Assembly (NCBI GenBank): GCA_020631735.1
Contig: CM036159.1
Span: forward strand, 24,299,816 to 24,363,815
Reading direction: 5' to 3'
Length of the DNA: 64,000 bases
Origin: Saccharum officinarum
Taxonomy: Eukaryota; Streptophyta; Magnoliopsida; Poales; Poaceae
The number at the start of each line of letters is the position of its first letter. Position 1 is the stretch's first letter. Under the pieces are notes generated by a model. That model was not told where the DNA came from. It did no database searches and saw nothing but the letters and a program-made list of their open reading frames with translations. The position numbers and the translations under genes are program-made. Positions 1 through 9,147 of the stretch are shown piece by piece.

Positions 1-62
1 TCGGTTCGGTTTTTTCGGTTCGGTTCTCGATTTTTTCGGTTCGGTTCTCGGTTTTCGGTTTT
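1..62. repeat. TCGGTTCGG simple tandem repeat
   Basis: Short T/CGG-rich units (tcggttcggt with ttttt spacers) repeat several times up to the window edge. The array is cut by the start of the window, so its full length is unknown. Confidence 0.8.
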
Positions 63-430
63 TCGTGCCCAGGGCTAGCTGCGGCCATGGAGGTTGGCGG
101 AGCGGCCTCGGAGGTGGTCTGCGTGGATTTGGAGGCGGGAGGAGCAGCCATGGTGGCGGGCGCGCGCGGCCCTGCAGGCGCCCCGCGCGGCCTCGGTCGC
201 GTGCGGCGGCGTGGCTTCGGTGCCGGGCGGTGCGGCCTCGGATGCAGGCGTCATGGCCCTACAAGCGCCCCGTGTGGCCAAGAAGGTGCCCGGCACAGCC
301 TCGGTGCGGGGCGGAGTGGCCTTGGAGGAGGACGATGCGGCCACGGAGGCGCCCCATGCGGCCATAGAGGCAGGCGGCGCGGCCACAGAGGAGGGTGACG
401 CGGCCAGGACACAGCAGCAACTTCCTATAG
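63..430. repeat. GC-rich degenerate minisatellite-like region
   Basis: The stretch is built from loosely repeating units around gcggcctcgg, ggcgcggcc and ggaggcgcc. Open frames on both strands give only low-complexity Ala/Gly/Arg protein, so I do not call a gene. It lies just upstream of the MULE-like reading frame and could be its leader or subterminal region. Confidence 0.5.
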
Positions 431-480
431 GGTGAGTTTGTTCTCTCCATGTCCTCCATAGGAGCTCCATAGCAGTAGGG

Positions 481-1425
481 TTGGAGAAGTTCTCATGCAT
501 GACGTTATTGTGCTCTCACAGGATGGATTCAGCTACTAGTTTTCTATTGAAAATTTATTTGCTTGGCAATCGCAAAAAGGCTAGAAAGGATGTCAAATGT
601 TTTAATTTTGAGATGGTTATTGACTCAGATCTGTCGAATTATAAGGATTTCATCGACTCAGTTACAAAGAAGTACCCTCCAGGCTACTTAGAAGTTTCAC
701 ATGTCCAGCACTATGATAATGTTCTTAAGATTTTTCCAGAAGTAAAATTAGATCAAGATTTGATGTCTATGTTTGATGTACATAGTAAGGAGAAAGTTGT
801 AGAGATATTTGTCGCTTATTGTGATCCCTCAGAGAAATTTGAGCCTATCACTGAGTGGGAGTTTGATGAAGGGCAGCCTGAAAATAATATAGATCAGGAT
901 GACGATGATTACCTTAGAAATCCTTTACCAGAGAATGAACATGTTGGTGTTGATGAGGAGATCATGTACTTGGACATTGTACCTGTGAATGCTGTAGATG
1001 TGCCTAGATGTTCTGACAGGCAAGTTCAAGGGCAATTGGCTAGTGCTTGTGCAGCTGATGGACATAGTTGGTTGTATCCTGTTTATGTTGGAGTTTTTTA
1101 TTCTAAAACTAATGACAATTGGATCTGGTTCATGAGTAAGCTTAGAGAGGCTATTGGGTCACCTCTGGTTTAGCAATAAGCAATGATACAGGCCAGGCAA
1201 CCATGGCAACTGTTGCAGAAGTATTTCCACAAGTAGAGCATAGAGAGTGCATGTTTCACTTGGTGACTAATTTCAAAAATAAGTACCGTGGGAAGGTGTT
1301 TGATGATCACCTCTGGGCAGCGGCTTCCTCATGGAACCCCTACTTGTTTGAGAAACATTAGGTTGAGATGAAGAAAGCAAAGCCTACTACAACTGATTAC
1401 CTAAGACTTTTCCACCAAGGTTAGC
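481..1425 (+). pseudogene. Mutator-like (MULE) transposase pseudogene, core part
   Basis: The frame from 481 to 1173 encodes an acidic N-terminal part (DSDLSNYKDFIDSVTKKYPP, DPSEKFEPITEWEF) of the kind that precedes MuDR-type transposases in grasses. It then jumps to a piece of the catalytic MULE domain (DGHSWLYPVYVGVFYSKTND). The usual N-terminal half of the transposase seems deleted between about 1010 and 1040. At 1173 the frame stops, and the homology continues one base over (ISNDTGQATMATVAEVFPQ, then HRECMFHLVTNF) to about 1363. There an in-frame TAG interrupts EKH and VEMKKAKPTTTDYLRLFHQ. With one internal deletion, one frameshift and one stop it cannot make active transposase. The part from 1349 onward recurs after the gap at 12035. 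Assignment rests on recognising the family style; no search was run. Confidence 0.8.
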
Positions 1426-1504
1426 TCAATTTTCACTTTTTGTATTTACATTCCAACTCATGGTGTCTCATCCTAGTACTTTCAATATTACTGTAGTCAA
1501 AACT

Positions 1505-2021
1505 TGGAACCTGAACCTACGGCCAGTAAGAAGAGAAAGGGTGCTGACTCCAATTCTGGACCAGTAGGAAGGTAATTAATAAAAACTTGAATAAATATTC
1601 TACTAATAGAAAGCTAATGGTGACTTCTAAGTGCCAAACTCTCTTATTTTTTTAGTGTAAGCTTGGAGATTACAAGTAGGAAAAAAGGAAAGCGGGGTTC
1701 CTCTAACTCTGGAGCATCAAAAAGGTAGCCTATACTAAATCTGAATTTATTTTGCATGATCAGTTTTTCGATTTGATCTCAAATAAATTTTGCATACACA
1801 TGAACATGCACAGGTCCAGAAGTCGTTCAAATCAACCTGAACCACTTTCAATTGAGCTTCCTACGTCCAAAGATAAACCAGCAGCTGTTGTCAAGTTAAA
1901 GAGCAAAAGGAGGAAGAAAGATGTAGATAAAAACGCTGCAAAAAAAATCTTTTGTCGTAACTTGATAGCCCTGCGATGGGCACAAGGAGCAAAAGACTTC
2001 AGCCAAGTAATGTTGCATTGA
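1505..2021 (+). pseudogene. MULE C-terminal exons (basic tail)
   Basis: Three exon-like pieces follow the core. The first (about 1505-1572) reads EPTASKKRKGADSNSGPVG and ends at a GTAATT donor. The second (about 1655-1725) reads SLEITSRKKGKRGSSNSG and ends at GTAGCC. The third (from about 1814) reads SRSRSNQPEPLSIELPTSKD, then a Lys/Arg-rich KLKSKRRKKD. Basic, Ser-rich tails spread over small exons are typical of MuDR-like transposases after the zinc finger, which I do not see here. The last frame closes at 2021. Copy B carries the same exons at about 12186-12704. Confidence 0.6.
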
Positions 2022-2890
2022 GCACAAGAAGCAAAAGAACGCTGAGTTTGTGATTCTTGTATGAGAAAATTACCTAAATGTGTATTGAGTTAGAGATGTC
2101 TATGAGTCATGTAATGGATGCAAACCTGTGAAAATGTTTTTGTGCATATGAACCTGTATGTTCCTCTTATTGTGATCATGGATGCTCCTAAATATTCCAT
2201 TTATCTTGAACTTGTGAGTTTTCCTAAATAAATATGTTATTGTCATTCTGTATGTCATCTTTTAAAATTGGATATTGTTGGGACCTATTTATTGTTGTCA
2301 ATCATGTATCTTTTTTTTACAATTGTTGACAACAAAAAATGACCATTTTTTGAAGTTATCAAAATGCGAAACGGACTTCACTATTGCGTTCCTCTCATCC
2401 CTATGGTAAAAAAACATATATGGAACATCTAATTCGGAGTTCGAATGAGGGAGTAAATTGTCCTTTACCTTTGTGCGGAAATAAGAACTTCTGACCCCTA
2501 CCAGAACTTCTAAGTTTGGCGCATAGGAGTTCTGGCTCTGCATGAACATCAGAACTTCTGACCCTCTAACAGAACTTCTGATTTCCGCAGTCCGAACTGG
2601 TAAAAAATCTCAAGGGGTAAAACAGACTTTTCACATAGGACTTAACATGGTTAGCAACCAAAATTGACGGAAATGTCAAATAGGAAAGAAAAACTAGAGT
2701 TGAGGATATATAGGAAAGATTTTCACTTTCGGTGTCAAATAGAAAAGAAGCATTATTTTCAGAACCAAATAGAAAACTTTCTCAAAATAGATCTCCAAAA
2801 CCAAGATTTAGAGGCTCTCTAAAAAGGAATAGCTCTCCAAATACTAAAACACCGTAGCAGCCTCTTTGTATTGGTGCTGTTCATGAACAG
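2022..2890. other. AT-rich non-coding stretch after the MULE
   Basis: No credible exon on either strand. It probably contains the transposon 3' end and older insertions. The only structure seen is the AGAACTTCT cluster listed separately. The same sequence lies in copy B at about 12705-13573. Confidence 0.6.
2484..2580. repeat. Cluster of AGAACTTCT palindromic motifs (copy A)
   Basis: AGAACTTCT occurs at 2484, 2503, 2551 and 2571, with a related GGAGTTCTGG at about 2527. The core AGAA-TTCT is an inverted pair like a minimal heat-shock element, but it sits in TE-derived sequence far from any gene start. Copy B has the same cluster at about 13167-13263. Confidence 0.6.
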
Positions 2891-3103
2891 ACGTGGCCCG
2901 TTGCGTGGCCCATGATCCCGTACGCCATCACCTACTCGCCGGCCAAGAGGGCCGCAGGGTCTTCACAGAATCACAACAGCCGGCAAAGGAGGGCTCCAGT
3001 CGACCTTGGCGTGCCGCAGCTCGGCCGAAGGTGCAGACGACGAACCGGCCCAACGACTGCTCTACCGCGACCAACGGCAGCTACCTGTATGAGGTCCTGT
3101 ACG
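2890..3103 (+). other. GC-rich gene-like fragment, left of hAT insertion
   Basis: A GC-rich island within AT-rich TE sequence. One frame reads QTTNRPNDCSTATNGSYLYE then VLY up to the hAT insertion, and continues after the element as VSTKAPTH. This suggests that the hAT jumped into a pre-existing, possibly captured, coding fragment. I do not recognise the protein. Confidence 0.35.
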
Positions 3104-3741
3104 CAGGGGCGGATCCACCAGTATGGCAAGGTCTGGCGCCCGCCAGACCTCCCCTCCGGTGAGCCCCCTACCCCCGGAGTCCCAGGCCTGGGAGCCATGG
3201 ACGGCCGGTTGTTCTCTGTTTTTTTGCGAGCGTAGAGCGACCAAAGAAGAAGATGAGTCGAACCGCTAAAGAGGTACCATCATTGGGCCTATTGGGCTGC
3301 ATCCGCGTGATGAAAATCCAGGTGCCCAGGCCCAGGCGGACCGTGAATAGACTCAACCTTGATTCAGTTCCGTCCCCGTCTGCCTGTGAACCGTGACTGT
3401 CCGAGTTCCTCCTTTTTCCTGGTTCTTGCTTGTAATTGTAGCCTAGTAATTAGCTGATGTTTTAAACTTTGATTTACACTATTCTTTGAGTGTTAGTTGT
3501 AGGCTTCAAGAGATATTTTGGCACGGTTTCAGGTCGAAGTACCAGTTATGTTTTAGGTTATGATTATGATTAATTATTAATGATAATTAGAACATTATTT
3601 ATGAGATTGTGACACGATTTATAAGTATATCGATATTTTTGCCACATTTTTACCTCTTATCTTATGTGCAATTACTTTGTTATATAAATTAGTAGTACAA
3701 AAGTTCGCCATAGGTGAATTTTTGTCCTGGATCCGCCACTG
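3104..3741. mobile_element. Non-autonomous hAT element (copy A)
   Basis: The element starts CAGGGGCGGATCC and ends GGATCCGCCACTG, an imperfect terminal inverted repeat of the hAT CAGGGGCGGA type. It is flanked by a perfect 8-bp target duplication CCTGTACG (3096-3103 and 3742-3749). Eight-base duplications and this terminus define hAT elements. It is 638 bp long with no transposase, so it is non-autonomous. Copy B at 13786-14410 is about 13 bp shorter and has one changed base in the left duplication. Confidence 0.88.
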
Positions 3742-4440
3742 CCTGTACGTCTCCACCAAGGCACCAACACATCATGCATATATATGGGGGTGAGTCATCC
3801 ACAGAGTGAACCGTAATCGATCCAGCGATCCATATGATTAGCGGGGGAGCACCGGATGCTCCATTTGTATTAGCAGCTGACCCAATGGGCCCCTATGGTT
3901 ATTATGGATAGATCCAAAATTTGCTAGCACACCAGCCATGGCCAGGCCTCCCTCATGGTTGGGTGCAGCTGTGCAGACAGCTCGATCAGCCATCGCCCTT
4001 GACGCACAGGCAGAACGGCACGAGTGGTCTGATCCATCGTCCCTCTGCTGTGTCATGGGTTGCACTAGGGGCCCATTTGATTCACTTTTGTGGATCGGTT
4101 CGACAAACCACTGGATCAATCCGCTCCACGCCCATCTTGTTCATGCAGGATGTGCTCCGCCTCACCAGGGAGCGCTCGGGTCCCGGCGCGCCGCCGCCAC
4201 GGAAGCCCGACAGGTACCTGTCGTGTTTGGCCGTTCGGGTGCGGGAATGGGCGATTGAGCACGCGGGATAGGCCGAAAGCGTGCAGGAGAGGCTGCTGCC
4301 GCGGGGTTCACGGGGACTTGGCGAGCAAGGCCTACTCGGTTTCTATGATGAGCGAAAAAGGAGGAATAGCCTGCAGCTATTTTTAGAGAGCGGAGAGTCT
4401 GAGGCTTATTTTACACAAAATTCTCCAAATTAGAATACCT
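3742..4440. other. GC-rich region with unrecognised gene-like fragment
   Basis: From about 4140 to 4390 one plus frame reads DVLRLTRERSGPGAPPPRKP and continues past one stop as ERLLPRGSRGLGEQGLLGFY. Coding-like composition broken by a stop suggests a decayed gene fragment, but I recognise no family. The rest is non-coding. Confidence 0.3.
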
Positions 4441-4460
4441 AACAAAAAAAAAGAGTCTCT

Positions 4461-4592
4461 CTAAGCGGTACAAATTCCAGATCAGAAAACCCAGCAATGA
4501 GGAAGTTTAACTCGTGGGCTTGTTGGGCCGTATGTCTAAGCAGTACAAATTCCAGATCAGAAAGCCCAGCAAAAATTAGGTAGGGTTCCCAG
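4461..4592 (+). promoter_or_regulatory. Site II / telo-box-like promoter with direct repeat (copy A)
   Basis: Two 37-bp direct repeats (4461-4497 and 4536-4572, core CAAATTCCAGATCAGAAA) bracket two site II motifs on the plus strand, TGGGCT at 4515 and TGGGCC at 4524. A third, reversed one (AGCCCA) lies at about 4563. A telo-box-like TAGGGTT follows at 4581. Site II plus telo box is the usual promoter signature of plant ribosomal-protein and snoRNA genes. It lies just upstream of the presumed first exon of the snoRNA host. Copy B equivalent is 15129-15260. Confidence 0.6.
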
Positions 4593-5967
4593 TTCCTTCT
4601 AGAATCTTCTCACTGGCACTCGACCTCTACAAGAGGTCTTCTCACGGGTACACCATGCCGCATCCTGCAATCCTCGCTAGCTAGAGGTGGAGATCCGGCT
4701 CCGCTCTGTCCTGCGAGCGCGAGGAGCGCGGCGCTCCTTTCCCGCGCGCGCCGAAGGCCGTCTTCATCCGTCTCCCTCGCGGCCCGCCGACTGCCGCGTT
4801 CCCGCTCCGCCCGTCGCATACCGCCATCTCTGTAGGGACGCAATGTCGGCGCACCCCCGTGAAGCGATTCCGCCGCCCATGACCCGGGGAGAACCCAATC
4901 GCGGCGCCGGCAAGTCGGTCCCTATCCCCAGGCGCTCGGCGGCGGATCCTTTCCGTTGCAGACAGCAGATCCTAGTAGCATAAGTTGCTCCGGATGCGAT
5001 GTCCCAAGAAGGCGGTGACGATGAGTTCCCCTCACCTACGTGCTACGGGAGCCACCCTGCTGCGTTGGTCTCCTCCGGTAAGTTTCCTGTGTCTGCGTGT
5101 TTGACATTCAGCTACATCATTGTAGACGATGATGGTGCATTTGAGTTGGAAATGGCTTCGCTGAAGTTTAGTATGTACTGGCGAGTGCTTCTGTGCTTGC
5201 AACTGATTACTTCCACGTTTGTGTTACGTACTAATTAGCATCCGTATGAGGTTGTGTCACTAATATGTTACAGAATAGGGTAGGTCAGGGCAATGCAATT
5301 TTTTATGTAATCAGAAAGGGCAGGGAAAGTGTTGTGCAAGCATCATGATCCGTACTTAATAAATGGTTCTAGCAAAACTAAACATGTCAGGGTTCAGGGG
5401 TGTAGTGATCTTGCAATATTTCTGCTGCCTTTACAATATCTTACATGTTCTGTTCTTGTCATGCTCATTGTGGCAATGCAAATTTAGTTGATTAAGATAA
5501 CTCAAGGTTATGAGGAAATCTGGTATTTTCCCAGAACAACTTTCTCCAACTTCCAGTGGCTAGTAGGGTTATGTTATTTTCAGTTCCCTTTGTCAGACAA
5601 TGAGCAATACTACTGCCTATGTAGTAATGTTGGCATGTACTACTACCTATTAGCATAGATTACTTTACTAATTCTGAATTTGATTAACTTGACATTATGT
5701 AATGTTCTCACAGTCGCACAGCTGCCTATTACCTACCTGTTGCCAATCTGAGTGTGTCATGTTGTCTTCATTTTATTGCCCCTTTACCCTGGGGTTTTCC
5801 CCATTCTTATGTTGCTTCTGAAAAATGAATGATGAATTGCATTTTAGCTTATGTTTCGGCACTGGTCATGCTACCACTAGGAGGATACTGAGTTATTCCG
5901 CTACAAATTGTTATGTTCAAACGCTGAAAAATCTGGTTTAATCAATGGCACTTGAAGCCTCCTTCCT

Positions 5968-6014
5968 AGCTGGCAGCCAATTTTCCTGGTCGGCTGCCAG
6001 CTGTAGCTGGCAGC
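5968..6014. repeat. Perfect 11-bp hairpin in host intron (copy A)
   Basis: AGCTGGCAGCC (5968-5978) and GGCTGCCAGCT (5992-6002) are exact inverted repeats with a 13-nt loop. A further AGCTGGCAGC at 6005-6014 can compete for the same arm. It is identical in copy B (16636-16682). Confidence 0.7.
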
Positions 6015-6770
6015 TGCCACAGCTGCCTCCCTGCATCCTGTCCGGACTGGGCGGCTGGATGCTGCTGGCCTTGGCTGGCTTGACGACTGCTCTGTGGCCA
6101 GCGCATGGGTGGTACAACGGGAAATGGCTCTGAACCTTGCAATCTGATGAAGTCAGGAGAAACTCGATGAAAATAACTAATGACATGGCTGTTTCAAAAA
6201 ATGGTATTTTGGGTAGCTGCTGTGGTACAGTTGTATTTTGGGGGTCAAAATTTTTTTTTGGAGAGTTGTTTTTTATCCAAATTTTATGGATGCTCTTTGA
6301 GTTTCTCTTATTTCGACCCCAAAACACATGCACGTTGACATAATCTGTCCCAACGCCCTCCTCTTTGCTCTCAGTTTGTCATCGCAGCCTATCGATTTGG
6401 ATAGATATTTGGCCTTTGCCTTCTCTAGATTGCTGAGATCGAGAGTTTGCTCTTCCTGAGTTTGTCGTGTTGATCACACTTTCTTTTCTTGCTTGAATTT
6501 TTGCTCCACCTATTTATTAATGGGAGGTTGGTCATTTATGAGGAGCTGTGGTTTCTAGATTTGATGGCCATGGCGTCCTTCTTCCAGCCGCTCCCAGATC
6601 AATCTGGGGCTCTAATAGCCGCAGCCCGAATAAACGATGGGCTTCTGGTTACGCACCCTTGCACATCAATTTGATTGCTGCAGCTCTATGTTGTAGCCAT
6701 TTTTTTCTCTTCAATCAATGTTAGTTGGGACCTGGTGATGAGTAGATCTGCATCTGCTGCTGCTGCTGCT

Positions 6771-6873
6771 GCATGGCAGTGATGACAAAAAGGTTATTTG
6801 GTTGATTATGATTCTTAATGCCATTTAAGGATCAAGTCGTGATGACCTTATTTGTGCGTGTCTGAGCCAATGC
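6771..6873 (+). ncRNA. Box C/D snoRNA candidate 1 (copy A)
   Basis: Box C GTGATGA at 6779-6785, an internal C'-like GTGATGA at 6839-6845 and box D CTGA at 6862-6865. The ends can form a terminal stem: TGGC before box C pairs with GCCA after box D. The guide segment before box D ends TGTGCGTGT. It belongs to a family with the two following candidates, with which it shares GCGTGTCTGAGCC. Box D' is not clear. The RNA target was not identified. Confidence 0.68.
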
Positions 6874-7162
6874 AATGCAGAGTCCATGTTTACCAACCTT
6901 TCTGCTGATCTTTTCATCCTCGATTTTTATTCCTGCTGTTTACTTCCTGGCAGAGGTGGTCTCGTGTCTGATCCTTTTGTGTTCTTGAAACTTTTGCTCT
7001 ACTAAGGATTTTGCACTATTGTTTATTTGATTTTGGTCGTGGGATGATCAGGGTGCAAATATCCTTTTATCTGCAGTTGACAGGATAAATGACAAAGGGA
7101 TATATTTCATCTTGTATTTATGTGTGTCGATTGGATTTCTTAGTGTCTTTGGCTCATCTGGC

Positions 7163-7258
7163 ACGGCTGGGATGACGAAAACATACATTTCTCGATCCTG
7201 ATACTTGATTTTTTTCAAGGACCAAACTTTGATGACCTTTATGCGTGTCTGAGCCAAT
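7163..7258 (+). ncRNA. Box C/D snoRNA candidate 2 (copy A)
   Basis: Box C is slightly degenerate (GGATGA at 7170-7175), D' CTGA at 7198-7201, C' TGATGA at 7230-7235 and box D CTGA at 7249-7252. GGC before box C pairs with GCC after box D. Between D' and C' lies an internal hairpin, CTTGA...TCAAG, shared with candidate 3. The D'-adjacent guide ends TTTCTCGATC. Confidence 0.68.
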
Positions 7259-7322
7259 GCAGATGAGTATGTTTTCCTTATTTATTGTTACAAGGTTATG
7301 GCCTTTTCGTGCATCTGGGTTA

Positions 7323-7696
7323 GGCCTGGTTTAGTTCCAAAAAAAATTTGGGTTCACCTATCACATCGAATGTTTGGACACATGCATGGAGTACTAAATG
7401 TAGAGGAAAAAAAAACCTAATTGCACAGTTTGGTTGGAAAACACGAGACAAATCTTTTAAGGCTAATTAGGCCATGATTAGCCTTAAGTGCTACAGTAAC
7501 CCCATGTGCTAATGATGGATTAATTAGGCTTAATAAATTCGCCTCGCAGTTTCTAGGCGAGCTATGTAATTAGTTTTTTTATTAGTATCCGAAAACTGCT
7601 TCTGATATCCCATAAAACATCTGATGTGACACCTAAAAATTTTATTTTCGTGAACTAAACACCTAAAAATTTTATTTTCGTGAACTAAACACAGCC
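7323..7696. mobile_element. Tourist-like MITE between snoRNAs 2 and 3 (copy A)
   Basis: Starts GGCCTGGTTTAG, ends CTAAACACAGCC, with a TTA target duplication on both sides (7320-7322 and 7697-7699): the PIF/Harbinger (Tourist) pattern. The 374-bp element has an internal 30-bp tandem duplication (7631-7660 and 7661-7690) just inside its right end. It inserted between two snoRNAs without touching either. Copy B is at 17991-18364. Confidence 0.85.
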
Positions 7697-7704
7697 TTAT
7701 TTAG

Positions 7705-7803
7705 GGTGGCTGTGATGACAAAAATGTTCGATTCTCGATGCTGAGACTTGATTTATTCAAGGACCATGTTTTGATGAGCTCTGTGCGTGTCTGAGCCATC
7801 ACC
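7705..7803 (+). ncRNA. Box C/D snoRNA candidate 3 (copy A)
   Basis: Box C GTGATGA at 7712-7718, D' CTGA at 7741-7744, C' TGATGA at 7772-7777 and box D CTGA at 7791-7794. A clear terminal stem, GGTGGC/GCCATCACC, closes the ends. It is very similar to candidate 2 through the CTTGA-TCAAG internal hairpin and the GTGCGTGT box-D guide, so the two are tandem paralogues. It is the best-formed of the three. Confidence 0.75.
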
Positions 7804-8230
7804 TTCCTTCTTTGCTTGAAAACTGAACCTTTTTTGTTGCCCACGGTATATTTGAGTTCTCTTTGCCTGAAGTGAATGTTATTGGCGGCTTGTCTACTGT
7901 GATATTTGGAGATTTTGCAGATTGGAACGGGTTGCTCTGGTCCAAACCATGACACTAACTGTGTTGTGGCGATAGAGATAATAATCACTTTTTCCTGGAT
8001 GAGATATCAGTATCACCTATCTTTATTCTTCGCACGAAAAGTATGTCCTTTTTCTGTCGTCCCTGGCTTATTTGAGTTTTGTTTAGCTCAGTTTTGCTTT
8101 CTTTATTCACTTATGGTGACAATACTCTCCAAAATGATGCTAGTGGTTACTTGTCTGTTGTGATTTTTGGCTAGTTCTCAAGTTGGATAGATTGCTCTGC
8201 ACTGCTTCAGTCTTTTGCGTTCTCAGATGT

Positions 8231-9147
8231 TAATATGTCATCATAGTTGTTCTGGATGATCATCCGTATGAGCAGTCATAGATCCTTTTCTTGCATCGAA
8301 CTGTCATACATGAACTTGGATTCTTTTGTGGCCATCGAATTGTCATACATGAACTTGGGTTCTTTTGTGGCCACCTGGCTGCTGTCCTATCCAGGCCATG
8401 GTTCGAATTATCATACATGAATCCCATATATCGGTGTAGCCGTTGAGCAGGAATTATGTTTGGAACCCTGGCAGGATTGTTTTTGGAAATGCACTCTAAA
8501 AGTTCTCAAATATATGAAATGAATAACTGTGTGATTGCAGTAGTTAGTTTTGTGACTTATCAAAGGGTTTCCTACAAATGGTACTCAGTTATTCCTGTCA
8601 ACTCTAACCCTACGTTGCAGCCATTGTGAAGGTCAAATGACAGTTACGTGTTTATCTTCATGCGTTTAATCTATATTTCAGTAGTCCATGAGAAAAATAT
8701 AATTAAGGGTGTGTCTGGGGTGTAATCAGGGTTTCGAAACTCTTATTTAATTTAATATTATGATGATGCAGCTCTCCTGCATGTCCGGAAAAAAGTGTGA
8801 GAAAAATTTGCATGGCTAAAGTAGTTCCTTGGAACCTTGCTTACTAGAGCTGGTTTTTCAAACAGTTTTCTGTTGATCAAAATGGATCTCTGAAGTTCCT
8901 GTTGAAAGTTAGACATGAAACATCTAGCAAGCAAGATATCATCTGACGCAAACTAGAATTTGTTTAAGATACAGCCAGATTCAGAAGAACTGATAATTCA
9001 ACTAGCTAAATGCTACAAAACAGAAATACAAATGTAGATAGCGAGCATGCATGGGGCAAACAATGTGGTCATTTGAACCTTCTTTTTCTGACCATTGTTT
9101 GCTTCCATGGTGAGACATCTATGTCAAGCTCTCCATGGATTGAGGAA
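8231..9147. other. No gene seen
   Basis: AT-rich sequence between the snoRNA region (plus) and the GRF stop codon (minus). It should contain the 3' ends of both transcripts. A short direct repeat (tgtcatacatgaacttgg at about 8301 and 8340) is the only structure noted. Confidence 0.6.

Larger units (their letters stand above)
4593..8230 (+). ncRNA. Putative snoRNA host transcript (copy A); ends approximate
   Basis: A GC-rich first exon (about 4600-5067) ends at a strong donor, CTCCTCCG|GTAAGT, and is followed by about 3 kb of AT-rich intron-like DNA containing three box C/D snoRNA candidates on the same strand. Short frames in the first exon (98 aa from 4687; 27 codons from 4999 up to the donor) resemble no known protein. 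The model is therefore a non-coding host gene driven by the site II/telo-box promoter. Later exons and the transcript end could not be fixed. The alternative is that the first exon belongs to an unrecognised short coding gene. Copy B is at 15261-18898. Confidence 0.45.

Noticed and set aside
65..500. Several overlapping frames of 66-141 codons on both strands
   Set aside because: GC-rich degenerate repeat; translations are Ala/Gly/Arg low complexity with no domain.
7630..7690. Short repeats as a CRISPR-like array
   Set aside because: Only two adjacent 30-bp units with no spacers, inside a MITE in a plant genome.
8111..8230. A fourth box C/D snoRNA
   Set aside because: GGTGACA and ATGATG occur, but there is no correctly placed box D and no closing stem.
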